DNA of 51,631 bases from the NCBI GenBank assembly GCA_910577055.1, contig CAJTKX010000006.1, positions 1-51,631 of the forward strand, written 5' to 3'. Each line of letters begins with the position of its first letter. Position 1 is the first letter of the stretch. The position numbers and the translations under genes are program-made. Below the pieces are notes generated by a model that saw nothing but the letters and a program-made list of their open reading frames with translations, searched no databases and was not told the origin of the DNA. Below, in pieces: positions 30,398 to 39,280 of this stretch. The DNA is from an uncultured Christensenella sp. GTDB taxonomy: Bacteria; Bacillota; Clostridia; Christensenellales; Borkfalkiaceae.

Positions 30398-31207
30398 TTA
30401 TTTTACGACCTTTTTTTCAATTAAGGCGATTATGCCGTACATTCCGCCCGCCAAAAGGCAGAGGATAAAGGTTGCCGTCATTACAAGGTCAAGCTTGAAC
30501 ACTTGCCCGCCGTATACTATAAGGTAACCCAAGCCCGCTTTGGAAACAATGTATTCGCCCATAATCGAGCCTATCCAAGCAAGCCCGACGGCTACCTTTA
30601 AGGTGTTCATTAGGGCGGGGAACGAGGCGGGTATAATAAGCTTCCTTAAAGTTGTTATACGGCTTGCGCCCATAGATTTCATAAGCGTAAGCTTAGTCTT
30701 ATCAACCGCGATAAAGCCCGCAAGCATATTCATTATGCATACGATAATCGAAACGAGAACGGTCATAAAAATTATCGCGTCGTAGCCCGTGCCTATCCAA
30801 ATGATAATCAGCGGTCCGAGGGCGATTTTGGGCAGCGAGTTTAGAACCACTATGTACGGTTCGGCTACCTTTCTGACCGTTTCGCTTGCCCACAAAATTA
30901 CCGCAACCGCGTATCCTACGACCACTGCAAGCACAAACCCGACTATCGTTTCCATCAGCGTTATGCCGATGTGATAGAACAGCGTGCCTTCCGTGTATAG
31001 GCTTGCTATCGTGGTGCACACGCGCGAGGGCGAGCTTGTTATAAACGGGTTGATTACCTTTAACTGTGCGAATAGCTCCCATATGCCCAAAACGGCTACG
31101 AGTACAAACACGCGCGAAAGGTGTACGATTAGCTTTTTGGTTTTTTGCTTTTTAAGATACGCGAGGTGTTCGCGCGAATAGTTGGGTTTTTCTTTTTTGT
31201 TTTTCAT
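30398..31207 (-). CDS. ABC transporter permease, SsuC/TauC-like
   Basis: A 269-residue membrane protein with about six helices and the cytoplasmic EAA loop that docks the ATPase (SMGASRITTLRKLIIPASFPALM, split around residues 178-200). It belongs to the permease family serving sulfonate, taurine, nitrate and thiamine-precursor importers. A Lys-rich N-terminus (MKNKKEKPNYSREHLAYLKKQKTKK) is cytoplasmic. Third gene of the - strand importer operon, 42 bases after the ATPase gene. Confidence 0.92.
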   Translation of the reverse strand: MKNKKEKPNYSREHLAYLKKQKTKKLIVHLSRVFVLVAVLGIWELFAQLKVINPFITSSPSRVCTTIASLYTEGTLFYHIGITLMETIVGFVLAVVVGYAVAVILWASETVRKVAEPYIVVLNSLPKIALGPLIIIWIGTGYDAIIFMTVLVSIIVCIMNMLAGFIAVDKTKLTLMKSMGASRITTLRKLIIPASFPALMNTLKVAVGLAWIGSIMGEYIVSKAGLGYLIVYGGQVFKLDLVMTATFILCLLAGGMYGIIALIEKKVVK

Positions 31208-31249
31208 AAGTCTTAATCCTTAGTTGTTTGGCACATATTAGGGGGGCAA

Positions 31250-31987
31250 TTAAATTCCAAGCTCCTTTCTTAATACCTCGAAAGTTGCCGCGAATTCGCC
31301 GCATTCTCGCCGAGATTTCGGGCTGTTGCCCCCGAAATTTATCATATGCTCGGCAACTACCGTGGCGGGGCGTGCGGAAAGCACTACTACCTTATCCGAA
31401 AGCGCGATTGCCTCCGATATGTCGTGTGTGACAAGCAACGCGGTCTTTTTTTCGCTCTTTATAATGGACTGCACGTCGTCGCAAACTTCGAGCCTTGTCT
31501 GATAGTCGAGAGCGGAAAACGGCTCGTCAAGCAAAAGGATTTCCGGCTCGGCGGAAAGCGTTCTTATAAGCGCGACTCTCTGCCGCATACCGCCCGAAAG
31601 CTGAGAGGGCGTTTTTTTCAAAAAGTCTTTAAGTCCGTACTTTTCGGCAAGTTCGATTGCGCGCGCACGCTTTTCGGAAGTGTTGCGCTTTTTTACTTCC
31701 AAAGGAAGAAAAATATTTTGCTCTACGGTGCGCCACGGGAACAGCGCGTCGCGTTGCAACATATATCCGCACTCTCCGTCGCCGCGTACGACCTCGCCCG
31801 CGGAGGGGGCTAAAAGCCCCGCCGCAAGAGAAAGTATTGTGGTTTTGCCGCAACCCGAGGGTCCTATTACCGAGACGAACTGTCCGTCCTCGACCGCGAA
31901 GTTTAAGCTTTTCACGGCGGTGGTTTCGCCCTCCTTGGTGTGGTAGGTGTAGTATACGTTTTTAAATTCCAGCATAGCCTTAAGCAT
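31250..31987 (-). CDS. ABC transporter ATP-binding protein, SsuB/TauB-like
   Basis: A 245-residue ATPase: Walker A GPSGCGKTT (42-50), Q-loop region YMLQRDALFPW (about 74-84), signature LSGGMRQR (about 127-134), Walker B ILLLDEPFSALD (about 147-158) and the switch His in VTHDISEA. It overlaps the upstream binding-protein gene; ATG at 31987 or the in-frame ATG at 31975 (MLEFKNVYY) are both possible. Energises the adjacent permease. Confidence 0.93.
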   Translation of the reverse strand: MLKAMLEFKNVYYTYHTKEGETTAVKSLNFAVEDGQFVSVIGPSGCGKTTILSLAAGLLAPSAGEVVRGDGECGYMLQRDALFPWRTVEQNIFLPLEVKKRNTSEKRARAIELAEKYGLKDFLKKTPSQLSGGMRQRVALIRTLSAEPEILLLDEPFSALDYQTRLEVCDDVQSIIKSEKKTALLVTHDISEAIALSDKVVVLSARPATVVAEHMINFGGNSPKSRRECGEFAATFEVLRKELGI

Positions 31988-32975
31988 AAACTTCCGTGTA
32001 TATTTTATTCGCCGTTTCGGTTAAAACCAAGTCGGAGAATTTAACCCTTTGTGAAAGCTCCCCCGCATTTTCGATTATATCTTGCAAGCGGTTGAAAGCC
32101 GTTTCTTTCATCGCCATATTTGTAACCCAAGTGTTTATTGCTTTGTAGTTATCGAGCGAAACTTTTATGCTTTCTTCGCTTGTGTTGGCGAAATAGCTTA
32201 CGATTTTGCTTGCAACGGTTGCGCTGTCGTTTTCGTAAACGTATTTGGTCGCTTTCGTTACGGCGCGAAGCAACGCCTCTATTTTTCCGCCGTTATCGTC
32301 AATAAAGCTCTGCTTTGCTATAAAGCAAGTGTAGGGCACTTCGCCCGACTTGTCGCCTACAGCGGCAACAATATATCCTTTGCCCGCTTTTTGGTATTCG
32401 CTTGCCACGGGTTCGAACATAGTGCAGTACTCCGCCGCGCCGCCCTCGAAAGCCGACGTCATCATATTGAAGTCTATGTTTGTAACGTAGTCGGGGTTAA
32501 CGCCGATTTCGCCGCATACATATTGAAAAGTCATAAGGGGCACGCCGCCCGGTCTGCCCGCAAGAACCTTTTTGCCCTCCAAGTTGTGCCAATCGAAGTC
32601 GGGTTCGGCGGTTTTGCCCACAAGGAAACTGCCGTCGCGGTTGGTCATTTGCCCGAACACCTTTGGAGCGTCCTCATCGCCGCCGATATATGTGTAAATA
32701 GCCGCTTCGGGTCCGCAGAAACCTATATCAGCCGCGCCGGATAATACCGCAGCCATGGTTTTGTCTGCGCCGCCGCCGTTTTCAAGTTCTATCGAGTAGC
32801 CTTCTTCTTCGAAGTAGCCAAGCGCGTCCGCTAGGTAAAGGGGCGCGTAGAATACCGAGTGTGTAACTTCATTGATTTTTATTACGCTTTCGTCGTTTTT
32901 ACAGCCCGTAAAAGCAAAGGGAAGCGCAACCGATATGCACGCCGCAAGAATGCAGCTTAAAATTTTCTTTTTCAA
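31980..32975 (-). CDS. NMT1/THI5-type substrate-binding lipoprotein
   Basis: A 331-residue secreted lipoprotein: signal peptide with lipobox FTGC (Cys25), then an NMT1/THI5/SsuA-like binding domain (VTHSVFYAPLYLADALGYFEEEG, about 38-60; SGAADIGFCGPE, about 79-90). The family binds thiamine pyrimidine precursors, sulfonates, nitrate or riboflavin; the ligand cannot be assigned. No TPP riboswitch or other leader element is present, which weakens the thiamine option. The start is TTG 32975, seven bases after AAGGAG. Confidence 0.9.
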   Translation of the reverse strand: MKKKILSCILAACISVALPFAFTGCKNDESVIKINEVTHSVFYAPLYLADALGYFEEEGYSIELENGGGADKTMAAVLSGAADIGFCGPEAAIYTYIGGDEDAPKVFGQMTNRDGSFLVGKTAEPDFDWHNLEGKKVLAGRPGGVPLMTFQYVCGEIGVNPDYVTNIDFNMMTSAFEGGAAEYCTMFEPVASEYQKAGKGYIVAAVGDKSGEVPYTCFIAKQSFIDDNGGKIEALLRAVTKATKYVYENDSATVASKIVSYFANTSEESIKVSLDNYKAINTWVTNMAMKETAFNRLQDIIENAGELSQRVKFSDLVLTETANKIYTEVYA

Positions 32976-33027
32976 TTTTTACTCCTTAAAAATTTGATAA
33001 TACATTCTATGCACCTCGCGTTTGCGT

Positions 33028-33056
33028 TTGACAATTACAACCCTTTGTCTTATAAT
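33028..33056 (+). promoter_or_regulatory. promoter of valS
   Basis: TTGACA (33028-33033), 17 bases, TATAAT (33051-33056). The leader is only about 25 bases, too short for a T-box. Confidence 0.85.
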
Positions 33057-33088
33057 AGAAAGGTATATTTCAAAGTAGGTACTTTTTT

Positions 33089-35707
33089 ATGATGGAGAAA
33101 ACTTACAATCCCAAACAGTTCGAAGATAAACTGTACAAGGAATGGGAGGAAAGCGGCTGCTTTAAGGCGGTCAGGGACGATAATAAGGTTCCTTTTACGG
33201 TTATGATGCCGCCTCCCAATATTACGGGTCAGCTTCATATGGGGCACGCAATGGACGAAACTTTGCAAGATACCGTTATCCGTTTCAAGCGTATGCAAGG
33301 ATATTGCGCGCTGTGGCTTCCCGGTACGGACCACGCTTCTATCGCAACCGAAGTTAAGGTGGTGGAACAGATAAAGGAGCAAGGCGAAAGTAAGGAAAGC
33401 CTCGGCAGAGAGGCCTTTTTGGAGCGCGTTTGGGCGTGGAAAGACAAGTACTGCGCAAGAATCGTTCAGCAGCTTAAAAAGCTTGGTTCCTCTTGCGATT
33501 GGTCGCGCCTTACCTTTACTATGGACGAAAAATGTTCCAAGGCGGTTAGGGAGGTTTTTGTAAACCTTTACAACAAAAAACTGATTTATCGCGGCAGCAG
33601 AATTATAAATTGGTGCCCTTGCTGCAAGACGGGTATATCCGACGTGGAGGTTGTCTACTCGGAAGAAAACGGACATTTTTGGCACATAAACTACCCCGTT
33701 GAGGGCGAAGATATTTGTCTTGAAGTGGCGACCACCCGCCCCGAAACAATGTTCGGAGATACAGCGGTTGCCGTTAATCCCAACGATAAACGTTATAATA
33801 AACTTATCGGCAAGAAAGTTATTCTGCCCGTCGTTAACAAGGCTATCCCCATTATCGGGGACGAACACGCGGATATGGAGTTCGGCACGGGTTGCGTTAA
33901 AATCACGCCCGCGCACGACCCGAACGACTTCGAAGTGGGGTTAAGACATAATTTGCCCGTTGTGCGCGTTATGAACGACGACGGCACTATGAACGAGCTT
34001 GCGGGTAAATATGCGGGGCTTGACAGATACGAATGCAGAAAACTTCTTGTAGAGGACTTGAAGGCGGCGGGCGCGCTTGTTAAAACCATGCCCCATACGC
34101 ACAACGTAGGGCATTGCTACCGTTGCAATACCACGGTTGAGCCTATCGTTTCCAAACAGTGGTTTGTAAAAATGGAAAAACTTGCCCGTCCCGCAATCGA
34201 CGCGGTGACGGACAAGAAAGTTACATTCGTGCCCGAAAGATTTGCTAAAATCTATTACAATTGGATGGAGAACGTCAAAGATTGGTGTATTTCCCGTCAG
34301 CTTTGGTGGGGTCATCGCATACCCGTTTGGTACTGCGAGGACTGCGGTAAAGAAATTTGCGCAAAGGTTGACCCCGATGTTTGCCCTCACTGCGGCGGAA
34401 CGCATTTAAATCAAGACGAGGATGTTTTGGATACTTGGTTCTCGTCGGCGTTATGGCCTTTTTCGACTTTGGGTTTCCCCGACGATACCTCCGATTTGGA
34501 ATATTTCTATCCCGGCGACGTGCTTGTTACGGGTTACGATATTATATTTTTCTGGGTTGCGAGAATGATTTTCTCGGGGCTTGAACATATGCGCAAGGTT
34601 CCTTTCCGCGACGTGCTGATACACGGGCTTGTGCGCGACGAAAAGGGACGGAAAATGTCCAAGTCGTTGGGCAACGGCGTAGACCCCCTTGAAGTTATCG
34701 ATAAATACGGCGCGGACAGCTTGCGGTTTTCGCTGTTGCAAGGCGTAGCCCCCGGCAACGACACGCGTTATTCCGACGCAAAGGTTGAGGCGTGCCGCAA
34801 CTTTATGAATAAAATTTGGAACGCGAGCCGCTTCGTTATAATGAGCGCGGAGGGCGCAACGGTAAAACCGTTGGAAGAGGTAAAGCTTTCCCATGCGGAC
34901 AAGTGGATAATTTCCCGCTTGCAGTCGGCTATCCGCGACGTTACTTTAACTTTGAATAAGTTCGAGTTCGGCGTTGCGTGCCAAATAATGTACGATTTTA
35001 TGTGGTCGGACTTCTGCGATTGGTATATCGAGCTTGTCAAACCCGCTTTGAAGTCGGATGACGCGGCAAAGCGCGACGGGGCTGTTTCTGTGCTTGTGTT
35101 CGTTTTGGAGAATGCTTTAAAGCTGCTGCACCCGTTTATACCGTTTGTTACGGACGAAATATACCGTAACCTTCCTAATACCGACGGCACTATAATGACT
35201 AAGGAATTCCCCCGCTATAACGCCAAACGCGCTTACAAAAAAGACGCTGTTTCGTTCGAGGGGATAAAAGAGATAATAACGGCGGTGCGTGCGGCCAAGA
35301 CCGAGCTCGAGTGTCCGCCTTCGCGCAAGGTAAGCCTTTATATTGTCACCGACAGCAAGCGGCTTATTTCCGCAAACCACAACAGTATTTTGAAGCTTGC
35401 GGGGGCAAAGGAAATTCACTTCGTTTCATCGCCCGAAGAGGCGGGGGATAAGACCGTGACTAAGGTCGTTACTTTGGGAACGATACTCATTCCTATGGGC
35501 GAGCTTGTGGACCTTGAAAAGGAAAAAGCTCGCTTAGAGGGTGAGCTTGAAAAAGTTACGGGCGAAATTCAGCGTGCGGACGGCAAGCTGAACAATAAGG
35601 GTTTTATTGCAAAAGCGCCTAAAAAGCTTGTTGACAGCGAGCGGGCAAAACTTGATAAATATATAGAAATGCGTGAAAAAATCATAAATCAGCTTAAAAA
35701 TTTATAA
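33089..35707 (+). CDS. valS: valyl-tRNA synthetase
   Basis: Class I synthetase charging tRNA-Val. The 872-residue protein has PPPNITGQLHMGHAM (41-55, HIGH motif), the CP1 editing domain with TTRPETMFGDTAVAVNP (about 215-231), a zinc-like CEDC ... CPHC pair (about 418-433), the KMSKS motif (about 521-525), the anticodon-binding domain and a C-terminal coiled coil (ELVDLEKEKARLEGELEKV, about 807-872). Full length. Two adjacent ATGs (33089, 33092) are possible starts; the ribosome site is weak. Many Firmicutes regulate valS by a T-box; none is present here. Confidence 0.97.
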   Translation: MMEKTYNPKQFEDKLYKEWEESGCFKAVRDDNKVPFTVMMPPPNITGQLHMGHAMDETLQDTVIRFKRMQGYCALWLPGTDHASIATEVKVVEQIKEQGESKESLGREAFLERVWAWKDKYCARIVQQLKKLGSSCDWSRLTFTMDEKCSKAVREVFVNLYNKKLIYRGSRIINWCPCCKTGISDVEVVYSEENGHFWHINYPVEGEDICLEVATTRPETMFGDTAVAVNPNDKRYNKLIGKKVILPVVNKAIPIIGDEHADMEFGTGCVKITPAHDPNDFEVGLRHNLPVVRVMNDDGTMNELAGKYAGLDRYECRKLLVEDLKAAGALVKTMPHTHNVGHCYRCNTTVEPIVSKQWFVKMEKLARPAIDAVTDKKVTFVPERFAKIYYNWMENVKDWCISRQLWWGHRIPVWYCEDCGKEICAKVDPDVCPHCGGTHLNQDEDVLDTWFSSALWPFSTLGFPDDTSDLEYFYPGDVLVTGYDIIFFWVARMIFSGLEHMRKVPFRDVLIHGLVRDEKGRKMSKSLGNGVDPLEVIDKYGADSLRFSLLQGVAPGNDTRYSDAKVEACRNFMNKIWNASRFVIMSAEGATVKPLEEVKLSHADKWIISRLQSAIRDVTLTLNKFEFGVACQIMYDFMWSDFCDWYIELVKPALKSDDAAKRDGAVSVLVFVLENALKLLHPFIPFVTDEIYRNLPNTDGTIMTKEFPRYNAKRAYKKDAVSFEGIKEIITAVRAAKTELECPPSRKVSLYIVTDSKRLISANHNSILKLAGAKEIHFVSSPEEAGDKTVTKVVTLGTILIPMGELVDLEKEKARLEGELEKVTGEIQRADGKLNNKGFIAKAPKKLVDSERAKLDKYIEMREKIINQLKNL

Positions 35708-35716
35708 GGCGAAGTT

Positions 35717-37036
35717 ATGGCTAAAAAAGTTACTAAGACCCAAGCGAAAAAGGCGGCAAACGCGGCGAAAAAGCACCCTAAAATCGTTATCGCAATAGTC
35801 GTTATTGTTCTGTTGATAGTTATTGCGGCAGTTGTGCTTTACTTTGTAAAACCCGACTTGTACCATAAGTATTTGGGTATCGGCGGACACGATTTTGACA
35901 ATAACGGGGTCTGTACCGTATGCGGTTATGAAAAGTCCGAAACGGGGCAAGGCAATTTGGAAGATATCCAAGACGCGGACCTTTCAATTCATTTTATGGA
36001 ATTGGGAAATAAAAACGCGGGCGACAGCATTCTTATCAAGTGCGGTAATACGGAAGTTTTGATTGACGCCGGCTCGCAACAATCGAGCGCGGCTACAATT
36101 AAAAACTATGTTGACCGATACTGTACGGACGGGGTGCTCGATTACGTTATTTCTACACACGCCGATTCAGACCATATATCCGCGTTTGTCGGCACTTCGA
36201 GCGCAAAAGGTATTATTTATCAGTACGAAATAGGTACTTTCATTAAGTTCGATAGGTCGGATAAATCGCCTACGACGTCAAGCGGAAACAAATCGCTTTA
36301 CGGTCAGTATTTGGACGCGGTGAAGTATCTTGAAGAAGAAACGGATACCCACGTCTTTACTGCAAGTCAGTGTTATGAAGAATCGGGCGGCGCGCAAAGG
36401 CAATATTACCTTGATGACGCACACACCGTTTCAATAAACGTTTTGTATAACTATTACTACTATAATTCGTCGAGCGACGAAAACAATTATTCGGTTGTAA
36501 CGCTTTTGACGCAAGAGCTGCAAAACGGTAAAAAGCACTACCTTTTCACGGGCGATTTGGAAAAGGACGGCGAAAGCAAAATGGTGGACTATTACGCAAG
36601 CGCCTCTAATAGCAAATCCGCGTACGACGTTTTGCCCGAAGTCGAGCTTTACAAAGCGGGACATCACGGCAGCAAAACTTCGTCTACCATGAAGCTTCTA
36701 AACGTTATAAAGCCCAAGTATGTTGCCGTGTGTTGCTGTTGCGGCGCACCCGAATACACCAAAAACAACGACAATACTTTCCCCACGCAAGAAATGATTA
36801 ATAACGTGGGCAAGTTCACGGATAAAATTTATGTAACCACGTTGGGCACGGGTTTACCCGACAAGGACGCGGACGGAAATTACATATCGCAGTCGTACGG
36901 CGGTTACGAATCTATGAACGGCGATATAGTTTTCTACTATAAGGACGGCAAACTGAATTTGTACTGTTCCAACAACGATACGATTTTGAAGAACACCGAG
37001 TGGTTCAAAGAAAACCGAACTTGGACCGGTGTGTGA
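35717..37036 (+). CDS. membrane-anchored ComEC-like metallo-beta-lactamase-fold protein
   Basis: A 439-residue protein: Lys-rich cytoplasmic start, one helix (about 22-43), then an extracytoplasmic metallo-hydrolase domain like the C-terminal domain of ComEC. Metal motif HADSDH (about 148-153), FTGDLE (about 276-281) and AGHHGSKTSS (about 314-323) are visible. Right after the helix is a short HDFDNNGVCTVCGYEK with a CxxC pair. Stand-alone ComEC-like hydrolases may process extracellular nucleic acids or phosphate esters; the substrate is unproven. It lies nine bases after valS, so it is probably co-transcribed, although the functions look unrelated. Confidence 0.85.
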   Translation: MAKKVTKTQAKKAANAAKKHPKIVIAIVVIVLLIVIAAVVLYFVKPDLYHKYLGIGGHDFDNNGVCTVCGYEKSETGQGNLEDIQDADLSIHFMELGNKNAGDSILIKCGNTEVLIDAGSQQSSAATIKNYVDRYCTDGVLDYVISTHADSDHISAFVGTSSAKGIIYQYEIGTFIKFDRSDKSPTTSSGNKSLYGQYLDAVKYLEEETDTHVFTASQCYEESGGAQRQYYLDDAHTVSINVLYNYYYYNSSSDENNYSVVTLLTQELQNGKKHYLFTGDLEKDGESKMVDYYASASNSKSAYDVLPEVELYKAGHHGSKTSSTMKLLNVIKPKYVAVCCCCGAPEYTKNNDNTFPTQEMINNVGKFTDKIYVTTLGTGLPDKDADGNYISQSYGGYESMNGDIVFYYKDGKLNLYCSNNDTILKNTEWFKENRTWTGV

Positions 37037-37044
37037 ATTAAGTT

Positions 37045-37082
37045 AAAAAGTGGTATGCGAGAATGAGTATGCCGCTTTTTTG
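37045..37082 (+). terminator. terminator after the metallo-hydrolase gene
   Basis: Imperfect stem AAAAAGTGGTATGC with GTATGCCGCTTTTT (37045-37058, 37067-37080, T-G pairs), T-run included. It separates valS from the polysaccharide operon. Confidence 0.7.
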
Positions 37083-37120
37083 TTTTTATTGACTTATATA
37101 GTAATGATATTAATTATTCT

Positions 37121-37159
37121 TTGTCAATGCTTGCTTTTTATATAATAATGTGGTAAAAT
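37121..37159 (+). promoter_or_regulatory. promoter region of the polysaccharide operon
   Basis: The 147-base gap is strongly AT-rich. TTGCTT (37131-37136), 17 bases, TAAAAT (37154-37159) is the best-spaced match; a perfect TATAAT at 37141-37146 has TTGTCA only 14 bases upstream. The leader is about 60 bases, with no riboswitch-like structure and a weak GAGAAAA before the first ATG. Confidence 0.5.
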
Positions 37160-37227
37160 TATATGAGTATTTTTTAGTAGATATATTGTTTAATAGCTTA
37201 AAAAATATCACACAATAAGAGAAAATT

Positions 37228-38058
37228 ATGTCTTTAAATTTAATGTATATAACCAATAATCCCGAAGTTGCTTTAATTGCGGAAAAGCACGGCGTTGACC
37301 GTATTTGGATTGATTTGGAAGTTTTAGGAAAAGAAGATAGGCAAAAAAATCTTAATTCGGTAAAATCACATCACACGGTTCAAGATATTAAAAATATTGC
37401 GCCGAAGTTAAATAAGGCGGAATTGCTTGTTAGAATCAATCCGTGGAATATAGGGTCTGAAAAAGAAATTAGCAAGGTTATCGCCGCGGGTGCGCAAATC
37501 GTTATGCTTCCGATGTGGAAAACTGTTTGCGAAGTAAAAAATTTTTTAGCCGCCGTTAACGGGCGCGTAAAGACGATGTTGCTTTTGGAAACGAAAGAAG
37601 CAGAATATTGCCTTGACGAAATATTAAAGCTTAAAGGAATAGATTATATCCATATCGGTTTGAACGATTTGCACTTATCGTATGGTTTGACATTTATGTT
37701 TGAATTACTGTCCAACGGCACGGTGGAAAGTATTTGCAACAAAATCAAGTCGACGGGTATACCATACGGCTTTGGGGGCGTTGCAAAAATAGGCGAAGGC
37801 GCGTTGCCGTCGGAAAAGATAATTCTTGAGCATTACAGACTCGGTTCAACAAGTGCAATTTTATCAAGAAGTTTCTGTGACGCGGATAAGGTTAAGGACC
37901 TTAAAAAAATTGAAGAGATATTCGATAAAAATTTGGCCGAATTAAGAAATTTCGAAACATACGCTGAACATGCTGACGCGGAGACGCTTAACAAGAACGC
38001 TGAATCGGTTGCGGAAAGCGTAAATCGAATTGTAAAGGTAATAGAGGGGCGTAAATAA
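37228..38058 (+). CDS. HpcH/HpaI-type aldolase-family protein
   Basis: A 276-residue TIM-barrel protein of the HpcH/HpaI aldolase/citrate-lyase-beta superfamily: early RIWIDLEVLGK (about 26-36), LLVRINPWNIGS (about 70-81), QIVMLPMWKT (about 91-100), TMLLLETKEAE (metal-ligand Glu, about 117-127) and DYIHIGLNDLHLSYG (about 138-152, second metal Asp). Family members make or split 4-hydroxy-2-oxo acids from pyruvate or similar enolates and an aldehyde. First gene of the polysaccharide operon, adjacent to a PLP decarboxylase; its location suggests synthesis of a glycan substituent or its precursor. Exact reaction unknown. Confidence 0.8.
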   Translation: MSLNLMYITNNPEVALIAEKHGVDRIWIDLEVLGKEDRQKNLNSVKSHHTVQDIKNIAPKLNKAELLVRINPWNIGSEKEISKVIAAGAQIVMLPMWKTVCEVKNFLAAVNGRVKTMLLLETKEAEYCLDEILKLKGIDYIHIGLNDLHLSYGLTFMFELLSNGTVESICNKIKSTGIPYGFGGVAKIGEGALPSEKIILEHYRLGSTSAILSRSFCDADKVKDLKKIEEIFDKNLAELRNFETYAEHADAETLNKNAESVAESVNRIVKVIEGRK

Positions 38059-39269
38059 TGAACAAATCGAAGTTGCAAAATTTAACTGAAAAATACGGCG
38101 ACGCTTTTTATTTGTTGGATTCCGTACAGTTCAGAAAGAACTATCAAGAACTAAGTAATGCGTTTAAAAGTATTTATCCGAATTTCAATATCGCTTATTC
38201 TTACAAAACGAATTACACGCCAAAGTTTTGCAGAATAGTAAACGAATTGGGCGGATACGCCGAAGTGGTTTCGGATATGGAGATGGAGATTGCTCTCCGT
38301 ATCGGCGTTCAACCTCAAAAAATTATTTGGAACGGACCATATAAAAATTATAAAAAGGTTGAAGAGTTACTCGTTATGGGCGGCACTGTCAATCTTGACT
38401 CTGTTTATGAAATCGAACTGATAAGGCAAATTGCCGAAAAGTATAAAAATCATAAACTTAATATCGGTATTAGGGTGAATTTTGACGTTAACGACGGCGT
38501 AACCTCTCGATTCGGCTTTGACATAGAAACCCAAGACTTTAAAAATGCGTTGAAGTTGGTTGAAGAAACCGAAAATTTGCATTTAATCGGGTTGCAGTGT
38601 CATTTTGCGACGCGTAGACTCGATACTTGGAAACCGAGAGCAGAAAAAATGCTTGATTTGCTTGATAAGCTTAATATTATTCCCGAGCACATTGACCTTG
38701 GCGGCGGACTGTTCGGAAAGATGGACGAAACGCTTAAAGTACAATTCGATTCGTATATTCCCGATTATGTTGAATATGCTCAACAAGTAGCGCCAATAAT
38801 TGCGGAACGGTTTAAAAGTTGTAAACAAAAGCCGTTATTGCTTATCGAGCCCGGTAGCGCTTTGGTTGGCGACTGCATGAAATTCGTTACCAAAGTAATT
38901 AACGTTAAAGAAGTAAGAGGAAAAGCGATAGCAACGCTTTTGGGCAGTATTTATAATATTAATCCTACTCTTAACAAAAAAAATCCTCCTATAGAAGTAA
39001 TTTCCATGGGTGACGCGCAGAAAGAATATAAAGATTTGGATTTCGGCGGGTTTACTTGTATCGAGTCTGATTATTTATATCGTCATTTCAGTGGTAAAGT
39101 TGCACGGGGAGATATGGTCGTTTTCGGAAACGTCGGGTCTTATTCAGTGGTTTTAAAACCTCCGTTTATTTTGCCGAACTTCCCCATTATAGACGTTTCG
39201 GGTGAAGAGACAGAGTTGATTAAACGGGGCGAGGTTTTTGACGATTTGTTCCATACATTTACGTTTTAG
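38058..39269 (+). CDS. fold-III PLP-dependent decarboxylase, diaminopimelate decarboxylase-like
   Basis: A 403-residue protein of the ornithine/DAP/arginine decarboxylase fold-III family. PLP lysine in IAYSYKTNYTP (Lys50 region), IGLQCHFATR (about 177-186), HIDLGGGLFG (about 213-222), LIEPGSALVG (about 262-271) and CIESDYLYR (about 334-342) correspond to the PLP and active-site elements of DAP decarboxylase. Sequence and setting make housekeeping lysine synthesis unlikely; related enzymes in glycan and siderophore clusters decarboxylate other amino acids. The start shares one base with the aldolase stop. Substrate unknown. Confidence 0.82.
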   Translation: MNKSKLQNLTEKYGDAFYLLDSVQFRKNYQELSNAFKSIYPNFNIAYSYKTNYTPKFCRIVNELGGYAEVVSDMEMEIALRIGVQPQKIIWNGPYKNYKKVEELLVMGGTVNLDSVYEIELIRQIAEKYKNHKLNIGIRVNFDVNDGVTSRFGFDIETQDFKNALKLVEETENLHLIGLQCHFATRRLDTWKPRAEKMLDLLDKLNIIPEHIDLGGGLFGKMDETLKVQFDSYIPDYVEYAQQVAPIIAERFKSCKQKPLLLIEPGSALVGDCMKFVTKVINVKEVRGKAIATLLGSIYNINPTLNKKNPPIEVISMGDAQKEYKDLDFGGFTCIESDYLYRHFSGKVARGDMVVFGNVGSYSVVLKPPFILPNFPIIDVSGEETELIKRGEVFDDLFHTFTF

Positions 39270-39280
39270 CTGGCTGAGTT

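Noticed and set aside
32976..33027. TPP or other riboswitch before the NMT1/THI5-type importer
   Set aside because: The gap to valS is about 113 bases, is filled by promoters, and has no conserved riboswitch core.
33056..33089. T-box leader for valS
   Set aside because: The leader is about 25 bases, far too short, and has no T-box sequence.
33050..33916. 288-codon frame antisense to valS
   Set aside because: valS is full length with all motifs; the antisense frame has no ribosome site or recognisable domain.
37081..37227. regulatory RNA in the long AT-rich leader of the polysaccharide operon
   Set aside because: Only AT-rich promoter-like sequence is seen; no stable stem or JUMPStart-like element was found.
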